Shown in pieces: positions 54,501 to 64,000 of a DNA stretch of 64,000 nucleotides. Each line of letters starts with the position of its first letter. Position 1 is the first letter of the stretch. Origin of the DNA: Ophiura sarsii (lineage: Eukaryota > Echinodermata > Ophiuroidea > Amphilepidida > Ophiuridae); assembly GCA_035610835.1 (NCBI GenBank), contig CM069446.1:2061001-2125000 (forward strand), read 5' to 3'. The position numbers and the translations under genes were made by a program. The notes beneath the pieces were generated by a model. The model saw only the letters and a list, made by a program, of their open reading frames with translations, had not been told where the DNA came from and did not search any database.

Positions 54501-57500
54501 AAAAATGAGCTATAAAAAATACAAAAATCGCTATATCTCGAAAACGGTAGCTTCGATTTTAACCATTCTTTTTAAGAAATGAAGAACATTGCTTCTGTAA
54601 CATTTCGAGTTAAACTTCATAGTCTAATTACGTATACACATTTAATGAAATACATAAATAACGTGTATTTTGATAAAGTGTCATAGTTTCAAAGTATCTA
54701 ATTTACAGCGGCGAGTGTTTCAAACGATTGCATCAAGTGGCGGTGCGTCAAGGCGACGAAAAAAAACCATGTTGTACAAACCTGATCAACTCATTTATTT
54801 CAAATCTTAATTGTTTAAACATTTGAAGTAAAAATTAAAATGTAACTAAACTGCCGCGCTGAGATTCGAACCCATGGACAGAGTCTGCGGTGTCAGTCGA
54901 AACCACTACACTAGTAGGGCAATACGTTGTACTAGTATAAGAAGATAAGGTATAACAATTTATCTTGTTAAACTAATATTCTTCTTGAGATGATTTAGTA
55001 TGGAAATACACTTATTATTATCGGTCTACCACGGTTAACATTATATACACTTTCATACTGTTCAAAATAATAATCATTTTTGCGAATTCAACACGATTAA
55101 CCACGGTCTACCAATAATATCTTAAAAGATGATCAATACTTCCTTTCTATTCATTCTGGTAGACCGTACATAGGGTTCTATTGAAATTGATGGTTGACCG
55201 TGGTTGATCAATACAGTGCTAGAGTTAATAAGCAAAATGCCTCTTCAAAAAGCTGACTCCCCAGTTAGCTCAGTGGTATGTTTCCTGTCTTAGAATAAGT
55301 AGATTGCTGGTTCGAATCTCGATAGGTTCTTGTTTTTATGGTTTTGTTTTCGTTTGTTTAGTTTTGTATTTCATTTTGGAAATGTTTGTAACTTTTCATT
55401 CTAAAGTTGATTTCATTTTTCCGGACCTTACGAATTGGTATAATATGTTTAATAATAACATGCGATTTATAGGTGATGTATTACGTTGTCAAATGGATAT
55501 TTTGTGTTTGTTGACATCTACCTCTATACGAATACGAATCTTAATTATTATGGCGTCTCAATTAACATGCTTCAATTAAGAGTATATTAATCTGAAATAA
55601 ACGGTCGCCCCAACCCTACCACAATAACACAATCATTAGTTTATTTAATTACATTATTTGTTTTACCTATTATCTTATGAAATAAGTCTTTATTAAAAAG
55701 TACCATTTAGGTGCGTAATTCAGACAATGCCCCTTTAAATTGAAGACATTACTAACCCATTATTTTCTTAAATAAACGATACTAATGGCACATTATCGCT
55801 CTCTAATATTGCCAAATATAAGATAATTTGGAACTTATTTAATGCAGTTACAAGGACTTATATGAATTTAGTACATTATTTTTACAATGCTTTAATACAA
55901 TCTTGTTCAAAACCTGTTGGGACACTATACACGTGCGCATCAAATATCTTTCAAAATTAGTAAAAAGCTGTCAATTGAAAGTATGATAGTCAAAACTAGT
56001 ACGTAAAGCTGCCATCCCTCTCACCCCTCCCCCCCCCCCCCCCCCAAACCAATGTTGGGGCTGATATATATAACACAGCCCGTTGCTGGACGATGCTTTT
56101 ATATGGACCAACATTGAGTTTAGGGGGAGGGACCACCGTTTCACAGGACATGCAGGAAGTGTCCCAACAGTTTTGAACATGATTGTATTAAGGGAGTGGA
56201 AAAATGAGCTATAAAAAATACAAAAATCGCTATATCTCGAAAACGGTAGCTTCGATTTTAACCATTCTTTTTAAGAAATGAAGAACATTGCTTCTGTAAC
56301 ATTTCGAGTTAAACTTCATAGTCTAATTACGTATACACATTTAATGAAATACATAAATAACGTGTATTTTGATAAAGTGTCATAGTTTCAAAGTATCTAA
56401 TTTACAGCGGCGAGTGTTTCAAACGATTGCATCAAGTGGCGGTGCGTCAAGGCGACGAAAAAAAACCATGTTGTACAAACCTGATCAACTCATTTATTTC
56501 AAATCTTAATTGTTTAAACATTTGAAGTAAAAATTAAAATGTAACTAAACTGCCGCGCTGAGATTCGAACCCATGGACAGAGTCTGCGGTGTCAGTCGAA
56601 ACCACTACACTAGTAGGGCAATACGTTGTACTAGTATAAGAAGATAAGGTATAACAATTTATCTTGTTAAACTAATATTCTTCTTGAGATGATTTAGTAT
56701 GGAAATACACTTATTATTATCGGTCTACCACGGTTAACATTTTATACACTTTCATACTGTTCAAAATAATAATCATTTTTGCGAATTCAACACGATTAAC
56801 CACGGTCTACCAATAATATCTTAAAAGATGATCAATACTTCCTTTCTATTCATTCTGGTAGACCGTACATAGGGTTCTATTGAAATTGATGGTTGACCGT
56901 GGTTGATCAATACAGTGCTAGAGTTAATAAGCAAAATGCCTCTTCAAAAAGCTGACTCCCCAGTTAGCTCAGTGGTATGTTTCCTGTCTTAGAATAAGTA
57001 GATTGCTGGTTCGAATCTCGATAGGTTCTTGTTTTTATGGTTTTGTTTTCGTTTGTTTAGTTTTGTATTTCATTTTGGAAATGTTTGTAACTTTTCATTC
57101 TAAAGTTGATTTCATTTTTCCGGACCTTACGAATTGGTATAATATGTTTAATAATAACATGCGATTTATAGGTGATGTATTACGTTGTCAAATGGATATT
57201 TTGTGTTTGTTGACATCTACCTCTATACGAATACGAATCTTAATTATTATGGCGTCTCAATTAACATGCTTCAATTAAGAGTATATTAATCTGAAATAAA
57301 CGGTCGCCCCAACCCTACTACAATAACACAATCATTAGTTTATTTAATTACATTATTTGTTTTACCTATTATCTTATGAAATAAGTCTTTATTAAAAAGT
57401 ACCATTTAGGTGCGTAATTCAGACAATGCCCCTTTAAATTGAAGACATTACTAACCCATTATTTTCTTAAATAAACGATACTAATGGCACATTATCGCTC

Positions 57501-57594
57501 TCTAATATTGCCAAATATAAGATAATTTGGAACTTATTTAATGCAGTTACAAGGACTTATATGAATTTAGTACATTATTTTTACAATGCTTTAA

Positions 57595-60500
57595 TACATG
57601 TATTAAGGGAGTGGAAAAATGAGCTATAAAAAATACAAAAATCGCTATATCTCGAAAACGGTAGCTTCGATTTTAACCATTCTTTTTAAGAAATGAAGAA
57701 CATTGCTTCTGTAACATTTCGAGTTAAACTTCATAGTCTAATTACGTATACACATTTAATGAAATACATAAATAACGTGTATTTTGATAAAGTGTCATAG
57801 TTTCAAAGTATCTAATTTACAGCGGCGAGTGTTTCAAACGATTGCATCAAGTGGCGGTGCGTCAAGGCGACGAAAAAAAACCATGTTGTACAAACCTGAT
57901 CAACTCATTTATTTCAAATCTTAATTGTTTAAACATTTGAAGTAAAAATTAAAATGTAACTAAACTGCCGCGCTGAGATTCGAACCCATGGACAGAGTCT
58001 GCGGTGTCAGTCGAAACCACTACACTAGTAGGGCAATACGTTGTACTAGTATAAGAAGATAAGGTATAACAATTTATCTTGTTAAACTAATATTCTTCTT
58101 GAGATGATTTAGTATGGAAATACACTTATTATTATCGGTCTACCACGGTTAACATTTTATACACTTTCATACTGTTCAAAATAATAATCATTTTTGCGAA
58201 TTCAACACGATTAACCACGGTCTACCAATAATATCTTAAAAGATGATCAATACTTCCTTTCTATTCATTCTGGTAGACCGTACATAGGGTTCTATTGAAA
58301 TTGATGGTTGACCGTGGTTGATCAATACAGTGCTAGAGTTAATAAGCAAAATGCCTCTTCAAAAAGCTGACTCCCCAGTTAGCTCAGTGGTATGTTTCCT
58401 GTCTTAGAATAAGTAGATTGCTGGTTCGAATCTCGATAGGTTCTTGTTTTTATGGTTTTGTTTTCGTTTGTTTAGTTTTGTATTTCATTTTGGAAATGTT
58501 TGTAACTTTTCATTCTAAAGTTGATTTCATTTTTCCGGACCTTACGAATTGGTATAATATGTTTAATAATAACATGCGATTTATAGGTGATGTATTACGT
58601 TGTCAAATGGATATTTTGTGTTTGTTGACATCTACCTCTATACGAATACGAATCTTAATTATTATGGCGTCTCAATTAACATGCTTCAATTAAGAGTATA
58701 TTAATCTGAAATAAACGGTCGCCCCAACCCTACTACAATAACACAATCATTAGTTTATTTAATTACATTATTTGTTTTACCTATTATCTTATGAAATAAG
58801 TCTTTATTAAAAAGTACCATTTAGGTGCGTAATTCAGACAATGCCCCTTTAAATTGAAGACATTACTAACCCATTATTTTCTTAAATAAACGATACTAAT
58901 GGCACATTATCGCTCTCTAATATTGCCAAATATAAGATAATTTGGAACTTATTTAATGCAGTTACAAGGACTTATATGAATTTAGTACATTATTTTTACA
59001 ATGCTTTAATACATGTATTAAGGGAGTGGAAAAATGAGCTATAAAAAATACAAAAATCGCTATATCTCGAAAACGGTAGCTTCGATTTTAACCATTCTTT
59101 TTAAGAAATGAAGAACATTGCTTCTGTAACATTTCGAGTTAAACTTCATAGTCTAATTACGTATACACATTTAATGAAATACATAAATAACGTGTATTTT
59201 GATAAAGTGTCATAGTTTCAAAGTATCTAATTTACAGCGGCGAGTGTTTCAAACGATTGCATCAAGTGGCGGTGCGTCAAGGCGACGAAAAAAACCCATG
59301 TTGTACAAACCTGATCAACTCATTTATTTCAAATCTTAATTGTTTAAACATTTGAAGTAAAAATTAAAATGTAACTAAACTGCCGCGCTGAGATTCGAAC
59401 CCATGGACAGAGTCTGCGGTGTCAGTCGAAACCACTACACTAGTAGGGCAATACGTTGTACTAGTATAAGAAGATAAGGTATAACAATTTATCTTGTTAA
59501 ACTAATATTCTTCTTGAGATGATTTAGTATGGAAATACACTTATTATTATCGGTCTACCACGGTTAACATTATATACACTTTCATACTGTTCAAAATAAT
59601 AATCATTTTTGCGAATTCAACACGATTAACCACGGTCTACCAATAATATCTTAAAAGATGATCAATACTTCCTTTCTATTCATTCTGGTAGACCGTACAT
59701 AGGGTTCTATTGAAATTGATGGTTGACCGTGGTTGATCAATACAGTGCTAGAGTTAATAAGCAAAATGCCTCTTCAAAAAGCTGACTCCCCAGTTAGCTC
59801 AGTGGTATGTTTCCTGTCTTAGAATAAGTAGATTGCTGGTTCGAATCTCGATAGGTTCTTGTTTTTATGGTTTTGTTTTCGTTTGTTTAGTTTTGTATTT
59901 CATTTTGGAAATGTTTGTAACTTTTCATTCTAAAGTTGATTTCATTTTTCCGGACCTTACGAATTGGTATAATATGTTTAATAATAACATGCGATTTATA
60001 GGTGATGTATTACGTTGTCAAATGGATATTTTGTGTTTGTTGACATCTACCTCTATACGAATACGAATCTTAATTATTATGGCGTCTCAATTAACATGCT
60101 TCAATTAAGAGTATATTAATCTGAAATAAACGGTCGCCCCAACCCTACCACAATAACACAATCATTAGTTTATTTAATTACATTATTTGTTTTACCTATT
60201 ATCTTATGAAATAAGTCTTTATTAAAAAGTACCATTTAGGTGCGTAATTCAGACAATGCCCCTTTAAATTGAAGACATTACTAACCCATTATTTTCTTAA
60301 ATAAACGATACTAATGGCACATTATCGCTCTCTAATATTGCCAAATATAAGATAATTTGGAACTTATTTAATGCAGTTACAAGGACTTATATGAATTTAG
60401 TACATTATTTTTACAATGCTTTAATACATGTATTAAGGGAGTGGAAAAATGAGCTATAAAAAATACAAAAATCGCTATATCTCGAAAACGGTAGCTTCGA

Positions 60501-61839
60501 TTTTAACCATTCTTTTTAAGAAATGAAGAACATTGCTTCTGTAACATTTCGAGTTAAACTTCATAGTCTAATTACGTATACACATTTAATGAAATACATA
60601 AATAACGTGTATTTTGATAAAGTGTCATAGTTTCAAAGTATCTAATTTACAGCGGCGAGTGTTTCAAACGATTGCATCAAGTGGCGGTGCGTCAAGGCGA
60701 CGAAAAAAAACCATGTTGTACAAACCTGATCAACTCATTTATTTCAAATCTTAATTGTTTAAACATTTGAAGTAAAAATTAAAATGTAACTAAACTGCCG
60801 CGCTGAGATTCGAACCCATGGACAGAGTCTGCGGTGTCAGTCGAAACCACTACACTAGTAGGGCAATACGTTGTACTAGTATAAGAAGATAAGGTATAAC
60901 AATTTATCTTGTTAAACTAATATTCTTCTTGAGATGATTTAGTATGGAAATACACTTATTATTATCGGTCTACCACGGTTAACATTATATACACTTTCAT
61001 ACTGTTCAAAATAATAATCATTTTTGCGAATTCAACACGATTAACCACGGTCTACCAATAATATCTTAAAAGATGATCAATACTTCCTTTCTGATCATTC
61101 TGGTAGACCGTACATAGGGTTCTATTGAAATTGATGGTTGACCGTGGTTGATCAATACAGTGCTAGAGTTAATAAGCAAAATGCCTCTTCAAAAAGCTGA
61201 CTCCCCAGTTAGCTCAGTGGTATGTTTCCTGTCTTAGAATAAGTAGATTGCTGGTTCGAATCTCGATAGGTTCTTGTTTTTATGGTTTTGTTTTCGTTTG
61301 TTTAGTTTTGTATTTCATTTTGGAAATGTTTGTAACTTTTCATTCTAAAGTTGATTTCATTTTTCCGGACCTTACGAATTGGTATAATATGTTTAATAAT
61401 AACATGCGATTTATAGGTGATGTATTACGTTGTCAAATGGATATTTTGTGTTTGTTGACATCTACCTCTATACGAATACGAATCTTAATTATTATGGCGT
61501 CTCAATTAACATGCTTCAATTAAGAGTATATTAATCTGAAATAAACGGTCGCCCCCACCCTACCACAATAACACAATCATTAGTTTATTTAATTACATTA
61601 TTTGTTTTACCTATTATCTTATGAAATAAGTCTTTATTAAAAAGTACCATTTAGGTGCGTAATTCAGACAATGCCCCTTTAAATTGAAGACATTACTAAC
61701 CCATTATTTTCTTAAATAAACGATACTAATGGCACATTATCGCTCTCTAATATTGCCAAATATAAGATAATTTGGAACTTATTTAATGCAGTTACAAGGA
61801 CTTATATGAATTTAGTACATTATTTTTACAATGCTTTAA
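57595..61839 (+). repeat. three short satellite units lacking the MITE
   Basis: Each is exactly 1415 bp. Where long units have TA-element-TA, these have TACATGTA (57595-57602, 59010-59017, 60425-60432). The 275 bp difference equals the 8-C long unit minus this sequence. CA and TG are the first and last two bases of the missing element. Confidence 0.92.
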
Positions 61840-64000
61840 TACAATCTTGTTCAAAACCTGTTGGGACACTATACACGTGCGCATCAAATATCTTTCAAAA
61901 TTAGTAAAAAGCTGTCAATTGAAAGTATGATAGTCAAAACTAGTACGTAAAGCTGCCATCCCTCTCACCCCTCCCCCCCCCCCCCCAAACCAATGTTGGG
62001 GCTGATATATATAACACAGCCCGTTGCTGGACGATGCTTTTATATGGACCAACATTGAGTTTAGGGGGAGGGACCACCGTTTCACAGGACATGCAGGAAG
62101 TGTCCCAACAGTTTTGAACATGATTGTATTAAGGGAGTGGAAAAATGAGCTATAAAAAATACAAAAATCGCTATATCTCGAAAACGGTAGCTTCGATTTT
62201 AACCATTCTTTTTAAGAAATGAAGAACATTGCTTCTGTAACATTTCGAGTTAAACTTCATAGTCTAATTACGTATACACATTTAATGAAATACATAAATA
62301 ACGTGTATTTTGATAAAGTGTCATAGTTTCAAAGTATCTAATTTACAGCGGCGAGTGTTTCAAACGATTGCATCAAGTGGCGGTGCGTCAAGGCGACGAA
62401 AAAAAACCATGTTGTACAAACCTGATCAACTCATTTATTTCAAATCTTAATTGTTTAAACATTTGAAGTAAAAATTAAAATGTAACTAAACTGCCGCGCT
62501 GAGATTCGAACCCATGGACAGAGTCTGCGGTGTCAGTCGAAACCACTACACTAGTAGGGCAATACGTTGTACTAGTATAAGAAGATAAGGTATAACAATT
62601 TATCTTGTTAAACTAATATTCTTCTTGAGATGATTTAGTATGGAAATACACTTATTATTATCGGTCTACCACGGTTAACATTTTATACACTTTCATACTG
62701 TTCAAAATAATAATCATTTTTGCGAATTCAACACGATTAACCACGGTCTACCAATAATATCTTAAAAGATGATCAATACTTCCTTTCTATTCATTCTGGT
62801 AGACCGTACATAGGGTTCTATTGAAATTGATGGTTGACCGTGGTTGATCAATACAGTGCTAGAGTTAATAAGCAAAATGCCTCTTCAAAAAGCTGACTCC
62901 CCAGTTAGCTCAGTGGTATGTTTCCTGTCTTAGAATAAGTAGATTGCTGGTTCGAATCTCGATAGGTTCTTGTTTTTATGGTTTTGTTTTCGTTTGTTTA
63001 GTTTTGTATTTCATTTTGGAAATGTTTGTAACTTTTCATTCTAAAGTTGATTTCATTTTTCCGGACCTTACGAATTGGTATAATATGTTTAATAATAACA
63101 TGCGATTTATAGGTGATGTATTACGTTGTCAAATGGATATTTTGTGTTTGTTGACATCTACCTCTATACGAATACGAATCTTAATTATTATGGCGTCTCA
63201 ATTAACATGCTTCAATTAAGAGTATATTAATCTGAAATAAACGGTCGCCCCAACCCTACCACAATAACACAATCATTAGTTTATTTAATTACATTATTTG
63301 TTTTACCTATTATCTTATGAAATAAGTCTTTATTAAAAAGTACCATTTAGGTGCGTAATTCAGACAATGCCCCTTTAAATTGAAGACATTACTAACCCAT
63401 TATTTTCTTAAATAAACGATACTAATGGCACATTATCGCTCTCTAATATTGCCAAATATAAGATAATTTGGAACTTATTTAATGCAGTTACAAGGACTTA
63501 TATGAATTTAGTACATTATTTTTACAATGCTTTAATACAATCTTGTTCAAAACCTGTTGGGACACTATACACGTGCGCATCAAATATCTTTCAAAATTAG
63601 TAAAAAGCTGTCAATTGAAAGTATGATAGTCAAAACTAGTACGTAAAGCTGCCATCCCTCTCACCCCTCCCCCCCCCCCCCCCCAAACCAATGTTGGGGC
63701 TGATATATATAACACAGCCCGTTGCTGGACGATGCTTTTATATGGACCAACATTGAGTTTAGGGGGAGGGACCACCGTTTCACAGGACATGCAGGAAGTG
63801 TCCCAACAGTTTTGAACATGATTGTATTAAGGGAGTGGAAAAATGAGCTATAAAAAATACAAAAATCGCTATATCTCGAAAACGGTAGCTTCGATTTTAA
63901 CCATTCTTTTTAAGAAATGAAGAACATTGCTTCTGTAACATTTCGAGTTAAACTTCATAGTCTAATTACGTATACACATTTAATGAAATACATAAATAAC

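Larger units (their letters stand above)
47424..64000 (+). repeat. satellite array of ~1.7 kb units (continues past window)
   Basis: Ten full units and one partial. Starts: 47424, 49114, 50804, 52498, 54197, 55896, 57595, 59010, 60425, 61840, 63536. Long units are 1690, 1690, 1694, 1699, 1699, 1699 and 1696 bp; the three units from 57595 are 1415 bp. Poly-C counts in the long units are 8, 8, 12, 17, 17, 17 and 14, so every long unit is 1682 bp plus its C count. Units differ by very few substitutions. Each carries one internal TIR element (absent in short units) and two tRNA-like segments. The repeated 91-residue frame is explained by array homogenisation. Confidence 0.95.

Noticed and set aside
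47499..62121. Minus-strand 66-69 residue frames with a Gly run in each long unit
   Set aside because: They cross the poly-C tract inside a MITE. The Gly number simply follows the homopolymer length.
48522..63219. A 91-residue frame (starting MLVRISIGSCFYGF) repeated identically in ten satellite units as a possible multigene family
   Set aside because: It begins inside the tRNA-like segment, has no recognisable domain, and its identity is no greater than that of the surrounding non-coding satellite sequence.

Overview
The window is AT-rich, repeat-dense, intron-bearing DNA with no operons, ribosome binding sites or long bacterial-type reading frames. A hyalin-repeat (HYR) exon, CR1/L2-type LINE relics, tRNA-derived SINEs and a very large number of short terminal-inverted-repeat (TIR) elements point to a marine invertebrate deuterostome. 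An echinoderm is my best guess; the sequence alone does not prove it.

Layout. 1-19.8 kb: no convincing gene. It holds two tRNA-like SINE copies, minisatellites, many MITE-like elements, and a nested stack at 13.3-15.1 kb in which a Tc1-like element and a foldback element (itself carrying another element) sit inside one older dispersed repeat. 19.8-32.2 kb: the one gene I can support, on the + strand. It has a signal-peptide exon (19989-20067), an HYR-domain exon (23856-24104), a Ser/Thr-rich linker exon (27396-27494), an exon with a C-terminal hydrophobic segment (30428-30519) and a probable cytoplasmic-tail exon (32038-32149). Internal exons join in phase 1. The gene product could end as a GPI-like or tail-less membrane protein, or splice into a tyrosine-containing tail. 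Introns carry LINE relics, minisatellites, a 2.5 kb inverted-repeat pair and a SINE. 32.1-34.3 kb: further tail-like coding fragments in other frames, interrupted by MITEs. 34.5-42 kb: a 2.5 kb TIR-bounded element, two abutting perfect palindromes, a tandem array broken by a foldback element, and more MITEs. 42.05-42.33 kb: a second, damaged copy of the gene's first exon and its upstream flank in the same orientation, so the gene belongs to a tandemly duplicated family. 45.3-46.4 kb: a reverse transcriptase relic split by a 352 bp insertion that carries a hammerhead-ribozyme-like motif.

47.4-64 kb (window end): a tandem satellite of about 1.7 kb units. Each long unit carries an internal 279 bp TIR element. 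Three consecutive short units lack it and hold TACATGTA in its place, the footprint expected after Tc1-type excision. The array's left edge coincides with an end of that element. Long-unit length differences are explained entirely by one poly-C tract.

The gene, its partial paralogue and the mobile elements are not an operon-like system. The main biological points are the HYR membrane-protein family and the record of transposon nesting, excision and array growth.
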